This document shows positions 23,831 to 36,804 of a stretch of 64,000 nt of DNA, in pieces. The stretch comes from Chrysoperla carnea (taxonomy: Eukaryota > Arthropoda > Insecta > Neuroptera > Chrysopidae): the NCBI RefSeq assembly GCF_905475395.1, contig NC_058342.1:33748140-33812139 (forward strand), written 5' to 3'. A model generated the notes under the pieces. That model worked only from the letters and a program-made list of their open reading frames with translations. It was not told the origin of the DNA and ran no database searches. Position numbers and translations under genes: made by a program. Position 1 is the stretch's first letter, and each line of letters begins with the position of its first letter.

Positions 23831-25214
23831 TATTTATAAAGTTTTATTGAAATTTTTAGTATTATCCAATCCTTGCATATCTCCTTAAAGAGAAACGTGA
23901 TAAATTTTTTTTCAATAATTTTATTATAGAAATTCGCTAAGTTTACGCAACGACTGAATTACGAATTTATGTACTAAATAGATTTATATAGTTTGAATAA
24001 ACACAGTATTTAGATGTTCATTCAAATAATATACATAAATATCAAATCAATTGACTCAATTATTTCATTTCCTGTATTCACTACTCTAACTTTGACTCAA
24101 CTGAGTAGTGAGCAGTGAACAGTGAACAGTGAGCTGTGAGCTGTGAGCTGTGGACTATGAGCTTCAACTTCAACAGACTCAACACTGGCAGAGATATAAA
24201 CACACTAAATCATAAAATATATCTATTATTCAGTTATAGTCTATTTCATGTAACTAGGAAATTCAAATAACTGAGATCTTAAGGTAGTACGACCGCCATG
24301 ACAATTTTAGACTTAGGGTTGAAATTATATGGATTATTGCGCATTTCTTACGCACATGACTTCAGTTGACAGGTTTAAAGATGATGATTTTTGATAATTC
24401 TTTAGAATTTGGATAAAGCAATCCTTATAATTTTTTGAGGAAGATTACATTTAGCTATTTTTTCAAATCTCGATTTTGTTTATTCGTCTGTTCCAACTTG
24501 AATAGTAAATGATTTGTAACTTACTGATTTTGAGCCGTCGGTATTTTCCATTTTAAGTGTTAGATATTCGCTAATGTTATCCATTTTCCCTTCTTAGAAT
24601 ACTACTTTAGCTTTTTTTTGTTAGTTAAAATTTGGTTAGTTAAGCTGCGAATGCAAAATATCAATTCGAAAAAAGATTAATTGCATCCAAGCTATATGAA
24701 ATAAATAATCTAAATTATTCAACACACCTAGTTAATTTCTTTTCAGGATTCCGTACCTATACACAATCATTTAAATACCTCAACACTTTGCATATGTGTA
24801 CTAACCATTGCATAAATGATTTTTTTAGATTAATTCCTTTTCTTTAGATGAATGTATATATGTTACTTAAAAAGTACAAACTCGTATTATTATTTAGAAA
24901 GCGTTTTTACCAGTTTATGGTTACTGGATGGCCTGGCCTATGTTTAATCTGAAATGACTAGAATTCGATCATGAATTTCAGTTAGATTAGTTTTAGCTAG
25001 ATAAATGTGTTTAGAGGAAATGGTAGTAAATAGTAAAAACGCTTTTTAACTAAAAACGAGTTTTCATTGTAATATATATGTACTGAACCCTTAAAATTTT
25101 GTACTAATAAATACACTACGAAACCTTAAGTTAGTAATTGATTGGAATTTTTGTTAGTTAGATTTTCTCGGTTAGTAAGTGTTAGTGAAATTTACGGCAA
25201 AAAATTTCACATAC
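23831..25214. other. Gene-free stretch with a TTAA/GGTAGTAC terminus
   Basis: A TTAAGGTAGTACGACCGCC terminus lies at 24279-24297 and marks another copy of the TTAA family, but its opposite end was not found. No exon was seen apart from the proline-rich exon that begins at 25215. Confidence 0.45.
24100..24165. repeat. Short tandem repeat (GTGAGCTGTGAGCT type)
   Basis: A run of GAGCAGTGAACAGTGAACAG followed by repeats of GTGAGCT gives a seven-to-ten-base imperfect minisatellite. No coding potential. Confidence 0.7.
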
Positions 25215-25700
25215 CTCAATTTTGCATCAACTTTTTTAGGCGGACTTTTCTGTTTAGGTGGATTTGGTTGTGGAAACGATGCGTCAATTTCTTTCGATAG
25301 AAAATCAACGACATCTGAATTCTTAAACTTAGGGGAAGATTTTTTCATATTAAATGCATCATTTTTACCCCGTAAATTAGGACTAGGACTTGAATCACTT
25401 TCTGACGATTCTGAACTAAATTTCTTTTCAAAACCAAATGGAGACGGTTTCTTTTTGGGTGGAGGAGGTGGAGACGGTGATAACTGTTTTATGGGACGTG
25501 TAGGAGGTGTTTGTGGGATTGGTTGTGGTTTTGAAGGTACCGGAGGTGTCGTAATTGGTTTAGGTGTGGGTGTTACTGGGGGTGGACCAGTTGATTTAGT
25601 TTCTGGTACTTTTGGTGTTTCTGGCACGTTTGGTGCAGTCGTTTGAGTATTCGTTGGTGCAATACCTCGATATTGTTGTAAGCGTCTGATAATTGTATCC
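25215..25700 (-). CDS. Internal exon of a proline/serine-rich protein, family unknown
   Basis: A 486-base exon with a strong acceptor (long T-run, TTAATAG, at 25701-25703) and donor (GAG|GTATG at 25213-25214). It starts with one base of a split codon, then DTIIRRLQQYRG, a long proline-rich disordered segment (PPPVTPTPKPITTPPVPSKP, later SPPPPPKKKPSP) suited to SH3 or WW binding, a Ser/Asp cluster (SSESSESDSSPSP), and a final NSDVVDFLSKEIDASFPQP segment before the donor. Low complexity prevents family assignment. The antisense frame is a mirror artefact. A cytoskeletal or signalling adaptor is possible but only a guess; neighbouring exons were not found. Confidence 0.7.
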
Positions 25701-26039
25701 CTATTAACAAAAAAAAAAAATAAATGTCACAAATTTTTCAATTCAAAAATGTTATATAATCTTCCAGTAATGTCATTAAAGTAAACCATGATGCGATTAC
25801 GATATGTTAGAATGTGTCATAAAATAGTATATTTCGTTTGCATAAATTGAATAACAATTCAGCCCTTAATTTTAGTTCATAAACTTATACTTTTGAGGAA
25901 ACTTTGTAAACTTTAAAGAATTATTTAAAGAATTTCATAGTATTCGATCGAATTTCATAGCATTCGATCGACTATTTATTTAAATTTTTATAAGTCATTA
26001 CAATGCATATGTGTGCCTGCTTTTTCTATGAAAACAACC

Positions 26040-26770
26040 CGTTGCAAATATCAGAGCCGTAACGAGTTAAAAAATTTAATTTTGACTATCACATCCAAAT
26101 TTTATCCAATTTTAATAAACCAAGTATGTAATTTTACTAAATTTGGGTCATACTTTTCAAATTTGTGGTCAAAATTAACCTAGCTCTAATAGCTTTTAAG
26201 AATATGGAGTCTTTGTCCCGGAATTAAGCACATATGTGATAGCTAGTAAAAAACTGGCCTTACAGCTGAAAAGAATGACCCAAAATTAGTGGGTTACAAA
26301 AAAAAATCCAATAAGATCGGTTCAAATTTGCTTAGGTTACCAAAAAAATAAAAATTTTTAACTTTATGACGTCATCAAAATCCAAAAAATTTAATTTTGC
26401 TCTATCTTTCCCAAATTTTACTCAATTTTGATAAAACAAGTATGTAATTCTACTAAATTTGGGTCATACTTTTCAAATTTGTCATCAAAGTTAACCTAGC
26501 TCTAATAAGTTTCAAGAAGGTGGAGTCCTGGTCCCGGAATTAAGAACATAAGTGATAGCTAGCGAAAAACTGACATCACAGCTAAAAAGAATGACCAAAA
26601 AATAGTGGGTTTCAAAAAAAATTGCAATAAGATCGGTTCAAATTCGCTTATGTTATCAAAAAAATTGAATTTTTTAACTTTATGACGTCATCAAAATCCA
26701 AAAAATTGAATTTTGCTCTATCACATCCAAATTTTATCCAATTAGCGAAGCGGGTAGGTATCACTCTAGT
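26040..26770. repeat. Tandem repeat array A, unit about 310-315 bp, over two units
   Basis: Successive units share AAATTTGGGTCATACTTTTC, CCTAGCTCTAATA, GTCCCGGAATTAAG, ATGATAGCTAGC-like and TTATGACGTCATCAAAATCC. The same unit forms the larger array at 56571-57805. The array ends at ATTAGCGAAGCGGGTAGG. The TGACGTCA palindrome occurs once per unit. Confidence 0.85.
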
Positions 26771-28339
26771 ATTAATATAAACAAAAAAACTTTATCTGTT
26801 TTAAGTGTTCAAAAATGAATTTTGATCGATTTTATAAATTTCTACATTAAATTTTATTTTTCTCAAATCGACTATGAAAAATCAAAATTTAATTGTTTAA
26901 TTGGGGTTATGCCAAATTTTACATAATATTATTTTTTGATTACGTGCAAATATTATTTTTCGTAATTCATGAAAAAAATAATCATTGATTTAAACAGTAT
27001 ATATACTTTTTACAGTTTCATTTGCCAAAAATATTTTTCCTCTTGTGAATTTTACTATTTTTCCGTGAAAAACATATTTTTTTTAAAATAATAATTGATT
27101 TTTTCTTGTTGTTCTTATTTTTAAATACATATGAAGAGTCAAGTTCCTGCCAAGTTAATTAACATATTTTTATATTTGAGTAAATAATAATCAAGCCCTA
27201 TGGTGAATTAGTGGTTATGACAATCGCCAATCCGCATAGTGGACATATACTTTCTTGTTCAAGATAAATGGGTTATGAGTAATTGAAGTGAATTAGAATT
27301 ACTCAGAGAGTAAAGCGGATATGCCAAATTATGTAAAATGTAAATCCTAGATAGGAATAGCTAATCCTATCTCTATCTCAACTCAATTTGTATTTTAAAG
27401 TGATTCGGCTGTTTGAACAAGTACGGTAAATGTTCATTTTTTGCGGTAAAAGATAGTTCACAGTCCCTTGTTCACAACAGACATTTAAATCAAAATAAAC
27501 ATAGTTTTGGGGAAGAGCTCACAAAAATGTTAATTGTACGAAAATTAATCGATGAATGAGTTGCTGCCTCAATTTTTTTAGAGCATTTTTTTACATTTAC
27601 GTCATATAAATTGCCTAGTTTACAATATTTTTAGAGTTCTTACATTTACGTCATACAAATTGCCTAGTTAACTTCAAATGTGTGAAAATCAAATCTACAA
27701 TTTTTGTACCTCAATCAAGTTTTAATTGGACCAGATTCTTGATTATTATTGTCTTATCCTAATTTAGAATTATGGCTTTAAGTCAATTTTAAGTTTTTTT
27801 TTTTAAACAGGATGTTTCAAAAGAAAGGACATCCGATCTTGACCTAACTCTCGTTAGGGGGTCACCCATAAATTAGGTCATACATTAAATAAATATTACA
27901 TTGTGTACCAAGGGTAGGGGGATAAAAATATTTTTTTTCCGAACTAAAAAAAGGGGTGTTATAAGTTTGACCGCTATGTTCGTGTGTGTGTCTGTGGCAT
28001 CGTAGCGCCCAAACGGATGAACCGATTTTAATTTTTTTGGTTTCATTTGAAAGGTAATTTAACGAAGAGTGTTCTTAGTTATGCTTGAAGTGCGAGCTTA
28101 GGGTTCCGTTCTCGAAAAATCTAAAAAATTGGCGATGATCTTCAAAATCGATTCAGTTTAGAAAAGGCATGACGTATAATTTTAACATATAAATAATTAC
28201 TATGGAAATGAATAGTCAAATAAACCTGGCTCAATTTATTTTGAAAAGTGAAATGGTAAAATAATTAAGTAATTCAAAACAATAATTCAAAAGAACAAAC
28301 TCAACTCAAATATTTCAATTTCCATTAAAATATTTCCAA

Positions 28340-28600
28340 AAATTTGTCCCAAAAAAAAGGTAGCTCTTTAAGTATCCTTTTCATCTTATCTGATGTCCTT
28401 AACCATCACTTTGATATTGATTTAAGAAGGATTGTTATAAGTTTAAAGTGTTTATCTGTGCGTTTGTGTGTTTCTCAGGGGTATTGTAGCCCCTAAACGG
28501 TCGAACCGACTTGATTGAGAAAATTTTCCAAAAATCGGTTTACAAGAATTAAATCGCATTTGTCGAAAGTTTTTTAAATTTTGTAAATTTCACTTGTATA
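28340..28600 (+). repeat. Interspersed repeat shared with 59090-59330
   Basis: Contains CTGATGTCCTTAACCATCAC, AGTGTTTATCTGTGCGTTTG, CCCCTAAACGGTCGAACCG and a CCAAAAATCGGTTTACAAG segment. The same order occurs in reverse complement at 59090-59330, so this is a dispersed family. No coding capacity. Confidence 0.8.
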
Positions 28601-28788
28601 ACAAAATTATGTTTAAACAACCGCAACATTTGCTATAAAAATAAAAATGTACGTGCTCGATGCTCGGTGCTCGGTCGCGATGCAATCCGATGTTAAATTG
28701 TTTACAATTTTTCAGCTGAAAAGTAAAACTTTTCAAGTTTGTTGTTAGGTAGTAAGATTTGGGCGTCTATTTTTAATATTATTTATAG

Positions 28789-28913
28789 AGACGGCTACTC
28801 ACAACGACTTGGAATCTCTTAGAGATATTCTTGGAATGCTTGTTTGTGCGTTTTTATTGTGCATTCTATTTTCGATTTCTAATTTATATAAACATATTTA
28901 CAGCGTGTTTCAA
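28789..28913 (+). CDS. Weak candidate exon with one membrane segment
   Basis: An acceptor TTTATAG (to 28788) is followed by 125 bases ending at CAA|GTAAAA. The frame reads TATHNDLESLRDILGM then LVCAFLLCILFSISNLYKHI, a single hydrophobic helix. Composition is more protein-like than the surrounding ORFs, and the acceptor and donor are acceptable, but I could not place neighbouring exons or recognise the family. It may be noise. Confidence 0.25.
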
Positions 28914-28994
28914 GTAAAATTACCGAAAATTATATACAATGGTCTGTCTACAAAATGTTTTACACTGTGCAAAATTTACCACCAGAGTAAGTAG

Positions 28995-31900
28995 GCTGGT
29001 GAATATGTCGGCAAATTTTAAGAGGCGGCAAACTTAGGCCAAACATTTTTTTATCTAACAGAAATTAAAAAATAACATTATTATACAGGGTGTTCTAATA
29101 ATTGTCTGCAGAACTTTCGCTTCCTTAATAAGCTGAGAAAAAAAAGAAGAAAATGTTCTTTACCAAATTTGGATCTGAGGCCTAATTTACGAGATAATTA
29201 ACCTACAATTCTTCAACACTACAATTTAAATTTATGATCTAGTCGATATATTAAAAAATATGGGGGAGGGGGTAGCCGGAAAGTATTGAAAAACTAATGT
29301 GTTAAGATTTTCACTAATATTCCTTGACTTGCCATCTTTTCCACCAACTACTAGTACGAATACATACATTTTGCTACCAAGGACTACCTTAAACCGTGGT
29401 GTAAAACTTTATATCGATTTGTCGAAGGAAATGGAGCTATTGTTTTTGTACTAATGGTGGAATTTTGGAAAACTTTCTTCAAATGTTCATCGATCCTACC
29501 TACTAGATATCAAAAATGACCATCGTTAAAATTTATATATACACATTTGTATCTATACGTTTATGTGTTTGTCAACTCTCTAGCGGTCGAAATTTAAATC
29601 TGATTTGAATAAAATTTGGTATCAAGAAGGGTTTTGGTATTTGAAAGGTCAAGTTCGTTAATGAGAAAAATCGACCGGTAAACAAGGGGTTAACCGGAGG
29701 TCCACAAAGAAAAATGTGTTATTTTTTCAATCTCTGAGGGAATTCGCTTAGCTTACGCAGCTCGTGGGCTACGAATTTTTATGTAATGTTGTTGAATTTT
29801 TTGAATTACTTTTGATTTGAAATGTATATGAGGTAATATCCAATTTTGTGATACCTTGAACACTTTGTACTGTAGACTGTATATTTTTGAAACGACGTTA
29901 AGTTAATATACTTATTTCATAATTATCTTACAATAAAAACATTAGAATTTATTGACTTCTGAAAATAGTTTCGTTTTATATCGGTGGGAAAATTTTTACA
30001 TTGTAGTAACAAAACAACCGCTTTTACTACTACCGTTAACGGTGCGGCGCAAAGCCAAACAACTGCTTAACCCTTTCGCGAGCTTTATTTAGATTATAAG
30101 AAAACTTCATGTTTTGAATAAACAAAAATTTTTTGTTAGAATTTTTATTATTTTTTCTAGAAACATTTAGTATGAAGTTTAGAAACTTATTAATCTGTGG
30201 CTTTCTAATTAGTTTGAACTGAGAACCGCTTACATTTTTCGACAAATATTTATTTAAAAAAATCTGAAATGTTTATTTTTTGCGATTTTTTTCCAAAAGA
30301 AAATTAAAAGTTATAGAACAATTACCCAATCACACAGTCAGTTATTGTGGAAAATGTTTAGGTTGTCCACAAAAAAAAAACAAATTCTTGAAGAACATCG
30401 AAAAATCAACATTTTAATATCGAAGCAATACCGGTTTCAAAAAAAAAAAATCTTTATATTCTTTGGGGGCCATAAATTTCACCCAAAATAATTTTGGAGA
30501 CGTTTTTAGCTATGATCATACTTTGGTCGTCCCAAAAATTCGGTTAGAGGACCAAAAAACAATGAAAAATGGGATATTGATACAACAATACATGTAAGAA
30601 GACGCTGAAAAATGCCCGGAGAATTGGCTAGAAATAAATAATATATATCATTTGGACTGATTCTAGATGCCTTGTTTTCTCAACTACATTTTTTGCCTCA
30701 AATTGCTAAATTCAAAGTTAGCTTAAGCTCATGATGACAACTCCCGTAAGAAAATATGTCCTTAGGGGGCATAAATTACGAATTTGTTGGTCACCCAGAA
30801 TAATTTTCGACATGGTTTTTAGCAATGGTCTTACTTTGGCCATCCCAAAATAATTTCCTGATTCAAGTCAAGTATAACGGGTCTTATGGATACCGTCTTG
30901 ACTAGTAATTCTCAGTGTAATTAAATGCATTGCCCGTTTATATAAAACAAACAATTTAACGTGGCGTATCACGTATAACGAATGTACGTTTATTTTAAAA
31001 TATTCCTCTTGAAAATTTTGTAAAAAACCACAAACATTTGACTATTTTTTGTTGGCATTACAATATTTCAACTGTTGTACAAAATTGGCACCGCTCCAAA
31101 CATTTGCCGCTGATAATTTTAATTTATAGAAACGCCGGCCGGCCGGTTCCGTAAACGCGTTACCCATACAATTCGTGTAAAATCGACAATGTTTTATGAC
31201 TGCTTTTTCAAAACAGCGTATTTATAGAAATAGACAAGTTACAAAAATAAAAAATTCAAAAATTGATTATTTTTTATTTAAAAATTATTATGAAAATTGA
31301 AATACGCATGCGTAGTTATTATAAAATTATTAAAATATTCATGAAAAATCATGTGATAATCGAAAAAAAAAATTAAACTTACCGATATTCGTTCCATGCA
31401 AATGCCGTGTACCAAATTGTGAACATTTTCGTAAATTTTCAGGGAAAAAACTTTCGAACTAAATTTTAAGTCACACAAAACTAGAAATTTTTTAGAGTCT
31501 TGGTTTATTTTTCAATTCGTAAACTCACAGTCATGAATGTACACAATTCGTTTGAATTCATTCAATTATTAAACGCCGTAGATTTGATGGAAAATTGAAC
31601 GAAACTGGCTGCGAACACGAGGTACTAGAGATGTGTATTTGTATTTAACGTCCGTCTAATACCCACTCGTTTTTTTTTTTGCAAATACACCGAAATAAAA
31701 ATTTACCTTCTTACATGCAATTTCCAAAAAGTCTCTCTATAAATTTTCAATTTTAAATTCAAATAATTTTAATCAATCTCCAAAAATCCTATAATGAAAA
31801 TTTTACGATAAGATTATTCGATTTTTAAAAAAAAAATTAAATAAAATTTATCATACGCCCCTATATTATATGCAATTGTCATTACATGAATGTACAAATT

Positions 31901-33742
31901 ACGTATAAAAATAATTCATGCAACAATTACGAAAATTCGAAATCGAATCAGCTGATATTGATTTTTCGCTATGAAAATTTTAAATGTGTGTAATTTAACC
32001 TAAAAATTAACTAGAAAGCATCAAATACTTATTCTTAGAAAGCTCGGAAAAATTTATTCGAAAATAATATCACACAAACTTTGAAAATAATTTATCAACA
32101 CCAAATTTTTATCACAATTCTATTTTTATATAGAAAATAATACGGTTTTTCTCTTCGTAGAAATTTACCTAGAAAATTCAATTCTGAAATGTGTGTTGTG
32201 TGTTAGATAATCGAATTCTAAGGATTGTTTCTTTTTGGCATGCGCAATTTTTCATATTTTCATGTTTAAGGAAATGTTTTAATAGGCCAATAAACTCTGA
32301 TGGTTTTACCTAAAAAGTTTAGCGGAAGCTTTGAAAAATTTGTCCGAATTTCGACGTGGACATATGAAATTTTTGTAATTAACCGGCTCTTTTTTTGGTG
32401 TAAATATACAAATTTAAAGAAATTAAAAAATCAATTTTTACTTGGGTTCAAGTTTCAAAAGTTATTACGATATTTCTTGATCGAAATTTAGGGAAAACTC
32501 ATATGCTAACTTTTTAATAGAAATCTCCGTATTGACTCTTTTTTCGATGAAAATTCACAAATTTTAAGTAAGAAAAATGAATTTTTTTTCATGCAATGCT
32601 TTCAATTTTAAATATTTATCTATATTTCTAGTATTACAAATTTGGCGGGATTACATTTTACCAAAATATAAAAAGAATGACATTGAATCCTTAATATTTG
32701 AAATAAAATTTATTTGCTAGTTTTTATTTTTTTCGCTTATAAAAGTTATAAGTTATCTATTTTTCGTGACTTTATTCTTCACCAATAAAAAAAATTATAA
32801 TATATAAAAATTATATTTCAAATTATATTCTTCCCTAAATTTTGAATCGATTTAACTGCCATCTCTCATCGAAAAGACTAACTTAAAAATAAATGTTTAT
32901 CCAAGAATACATATCCATTAAATTCTTTGCTTAAATATAATTAAATTAAAACCATCCAAGGATTATTATAATTCTGTAATCCTAGCATAAAATATAATAA
33001 TACACATTTTCTAAAATCATTTCCATTAATTTCATAGGATTTGGAGTGGGGAGAGAAGGTATTGAACATGTGAACATGTCAAGAGCCATGTGATTTATAG
33101 TTCCCGCCTAAAATTGTCAACTTTTTGGTACACAAATAATAAACCGAAAATTAGTAATTTTTTCATAAAAAAAATTAATTTTCTTCAATACAATTTTCAT
33201 TTGATGTTTTTAATCAAAAACTTCGAAAATGGGTTAGTATAAAAATTAAATTTTATATTCATATTTTTGGTTATTTATAATATTCGAAAAACTCTGACAT
33301 CTGGTATTAAAATTACGTACTAAATATCAATAAATTAAAAGGAGATAGATTTATATGAATAATCGTTTTATCTATCTCTATTTTTATAATAGTTACGAAT
33401 AAAAGTGAACATCTACATTATCTATAGAGGTTGTATATCAGTAGGAAACATCGAGCAATTCTAAAAGCTAGTTCGTTCTTTATACGCAAGGCGTTTAATT
33501 TCAAAAATTGTGCAAAATTTTAAATTGGTAAGATAAAATTTAGAAGATTTCGAAAATTACATTCAATTTAGAAAAAAATAATACAATTATAACTATTTTA
33601 AGTCATAATTTTGAAGAATATTTGCAAAATTTTGACTATACCAAAAAAAAAAACAAAAAACTAACAAATATTGTTTATTTCATGGTGTCATCATATCAAA
33701 GCTGCGAAATTAGTAATTGAATTAGAAAATCGCTTCGAAATA
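28995..33742. other. Gene-free A+T-rich stretch upstream of the RecA-like gene
   Basis: No exon passes inspection. It contains a TATACAGGGTGTTC element end at about 29091, a TACC/TTAA terminus at 29381-29392 and a G+C-rich palindrome GCCGGCCGGCCGG at about 31134-31147. ORFs of 60-69 codons are Lys/Asn/Phe-rich noise. Confidence 0.4.
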
Positions 33743-36085
33743 ATGAATACTCACACGTTTAGCACCATGTGCCCTAGCTTAGACGAGTTACTACATCATG
33801 GGGTAAAATCCAAAGCAATTACTTTTATAAGTGGAGCTCGTCACTCTGGAAAAACGCAGTTCTGGTACGTATTTTATCACAAACGATTAAAACATACCGC
33901 AGTTTTCATATGAAAATTGAATTATCCTCAATATTTCTGCTAATTTTTGCCCTGAATAGTAAAAAAATGTGTTTTTGTAATAAATAATAGAGTTTTCGAA
34001 TTTCAGAGCCTACTATTTCCAAATTTTTAGTGAGGAACTCAATTTGCATATAAAAATTGCATGGTCCTTTTCGTATTATTTCAAAAATTTTCTTTTTTCA
34101 TAGCTTACAATTAGCATTTGCGCTTCAATTAGAAGAGGCAACTGAAGCTAAACGGACATTATTCTTATCAGCTCATAGATTATTTCCTATAGATCGTCTA
34201 AGAGGTATAAAATATTCGTGGCGCGAAGATTCAAAATTTTAAAAATACTTTTTTATTTTTAGGAATTTCAAATGCAGTATTAAAACATTTAAAATCAAAT
34301 TTAGATTCGATTTCCGATACTGGTTTAAAAAAGCGCATTACGGAATTTAACGTTGCAAGATCTGCTAAAAATACGATTTTTAGTTATTCATCGCATGCGG
34401 ATAATCCTATTTTGAATATGACCCACGCATTACCCGAATTAATTCAAGAAAAAAACGTGAGTTTTAATCAATTATCAAATAATTCTTTATGGTAGTGCCT
34501 TCATACGAGGGTTAATAATAACCCCTTCAACCTTATCTGTTAAGGCAAAAATTCTTAATTCATAGAAATTAATCGGTCCTTATTGACAATCGGACCTTAT
34601 ATTTTGGACATTTCTAAACAATTTTTGTCTTGTCGAATGGTTTTGACCAAAAATTTGTATCACAGTTCTTTAAACAAAATTTTTTTTTTTTTTAGATCAA
34701 GTTAATTATTCTAGATAATATAGAAGATGCAATTTTTAGTGGTTTTTCTGAGAAAGATGACGATTTAATTAACTATTATCCTCGAATATTGAGTCTCTTA
34801 CATATAATCGCTTATACAAACGATATAGCTGTAAGTTTTAAAGTGCTGACCTTATTTACGATCCTTTAAATTGACAAACTTTGTGAACTCTGGTGGAAAA
34901 AGTATTTGAAGAAAGAATAAGGTCTTAGAAAACTCTGAAGAAGTCTTAGAAACTCTCAAAAAGTGTAAAGAACTCGTTATTCAAAGTTATTCAGAGTTCT
35001 TAAGATTTTTTCAGAGTTTTCTAACTTACTAAGACTTATTCTGTCTTTAAAAATTTTTTCCACCAGGGAATCTATATACTATTACTAACCTGTTCGTTCT
35101 TAGGTTGTTATTACTTCAACAAGAAAAGAATTAAACGCTTCACCAGCTCATCTAAATCTGACAATCAAACTTGAAGAACTTTCAAAGTTTCAAGTTAATT
35201 TTTCCCATGTTCACGGTAAAATTTTTCGAGCGGTACTTTATAAATCACCATGCCTTCACGCCATGTCGCCAAATGAATGTAATAAGGACATCATGGTATG
35301 CATTTGTTTATTCTTCTAGGTCAAGGTGCCTGAAAAGTACGAAGAAGATGGTCTGTGCGCAGGAATCAAGAGGGGGGGGGGGTTCAATTATTGTTCATCG
35401 TGTTAGGTCATAAAGTCAATAAAAACAAAACTTTGTGCGCAACGATCTGTACACCGCGATGTATGATGTGACCACTACACCGTCGAGGCTAGGTCGTTCA
35501 GTCAATTTTCAGACATTTTCGATTTAAGGTATGTTTTGAGACGACGCAAAGTTGAAAAGGAGCGATCATTCGAGCGTTCAAACTGTCAGAACGCATCTTT
35601 CATTGCAAATATCGAGTGCTTCGAGTAAATTATTCAAAAATCGATCCTATAAATATTTCGGAAACAAATCGACGTACGTAATGTAAACTGAGATCCAGAA
35701 ATATATTGTGATTGTGATCCAGACTGGCTCAATCTTCAATTGAGCCTTGGTTTCCGCAATTCCATGTCTTATTCATCGTAGATTTCGCTCATGGTTTTGA
35801 GAGTTTTCTATACTTCCTCTCCAGCGTTTTCTCTTCTTTCAAACAAATTCGGGGAAGAGGGGGTGTGTGGTAATTCTCCCAAACATCACCCTCCATGCGC
35901 ACGGGCCTAAAAAGAAGCCATAAAATGTTGCACCTATGTCCTTCACTATCGCCTTAATAAATCACTGATCCTTTAAATTAAAAATTTATTTGTAGATTAC
36001 AAGACGAGGAATTTATGATTTACCGCAGATACCGCCGAAGAAAGATGATGATTCAGAAACAGCAGAGGAAGCGACTGTAAGTTAA
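33743..36085 (+). CDS. RecA/RAD51-paralogue ATPase, XRCC3/Spindle-B-like, 6 exons
   Basis: Predicted recombination-repair ATPase acting with RAD51 paralogues at DNA breaks. Exons 33743-33864, 34104-34204, 34263-34456, 34696-34830, 35104-35295 and 35996-36085 are all GT-AG and in phase, giving 277 residues. The N-terminus STMCPSLDELLHHGV matches the STGCxxLDxLLxGGI lead-in of this family. Walker A is GARHSGKT (31-38), followed by QFCLQLAFALQ. LFLSAHRLFPIDRL resembles the XRCC3 segment after Walker A. Walker B is KLIILDN (141-147). The C-terminus has FRAVLYKS and ITRRGIYDLP. No N-terminal helix-hairpin-helix domain is visible, so the start could lie in an unseen upstream exon; the frame stays open to 33671. 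RecA-like is secure; the paralogue identity is provisional. The last codons ACT|GTAAGT could also be a donor. Confidence 0.85.
35296..35995 (+). other. Intron 5 of the RecA-like gene with a G-run and a G+C-richer insert
   Basis: This 700-base intron contains an uninterrupted G11 run at about 35371-35381 and a segment (about 35320-35900) distinctly less A+T-rich than the other introns. That composition hints at an inserted mobile element, but no termini or protein motif were found. Confidence 0.45.
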
Positions 36086-36563
36086 ACCTCTGATCTATAG
36101 CTGGAGGCAATTTTGGCATGAAGAAAATCAACGCCCTTACACGCCCACGCTTTACTCGCAAGACTGATCTAGTTATAATTATTTTTTGAATTAATTATTT
36201 ATTCTTTAATTATTTTTTTAAATTGGATTTTCTTGAAAATTCAGTTCAATTAATTTTTCATATAGTTTATAATTTGTTTCTATTTAGATATTTAAGTTCC
36301 AATGTTATTAGGTTTCTAAGATTTTCTAATTATATTTCTAAGATTTTCTATTTCTAAGATATTTTTCTAATAAATTTAATTTTCTATAAAAACAATTGTT
36401 TCTGTGTTCGAAAAGTATTCATTTCAAGATACCTCAAACATTTTCCTTTCAAAACTAACGCCCGGATATAAAGATATAACTTTTTGGTTTTCGAATCTTT
36501 TAACGAGCAAACTTTCACCTTTCCCAGCCGAAAATTGACTGTGTTGAGTCAGGACACTCTCGA

Positions 36564-36800
36564 TTGAACTACCCTCTTCATAACATAGGGCTCTGTAACG
36601 ATCCCACTAGTAGGATCTGTATGGAGAACGATCAAACCCATATACATGTTATTTGCACCTGTAGAAACCTGCAGGGCGTCAGGTTAATAATATTTAGGTC
36701 CGAAACCTTGGATACATCAATCTTTGGAGAAATATCGGCGGAGAATCTATATGCTTTCTGCGTGGCGCCTGGCACCGATAGAATCCCATAGCTTCTTAGA
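36564..36800 (+). pseudogene. Non-LTR retrotransposon tail fragment (CMEND-type zinc knuckle)
   Basis: The frame reads HNIGLCNDPTSRICMENDQT then HIHVICTCRNLQGVR, a Cys-x2-Cys ... His ... Cys knuckle followed by the arginine-rich ALxxxR-like tail and a short acidic C-terminus ending at a stop. This is the usual 3' end of the ORF2 protein in insect non-LTR elements. A second fossil with the same CMEND ... IHVIxTCR signature lies at 44740-44800. Only about 75 codons remain. Confidence 0.7.
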
Positions 36801-36804
36801 CGTT

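Larger units (their letters stand above)
25701..28788. other. Gene-free stretch around a tandem array
   Basis: Besides the array listed separately, the stretch holds a tRNA-like fragment at about 27195-27245 (TATGGTGAATTAGTGGTTATG) and an ACAGGATGTTTC element end at about 27810. It also holds a repeat at 28340-28600 shared with 59090-59330. No exon is supported. Confidence 0.4.

Noticed and set aside
25179-25646. 155-codon plus-strand ORF rich in Gly
   Set aside because: It is the antisense mirror of the proline-rich minus-strand exon, which has proper splice sites and sensible codons.
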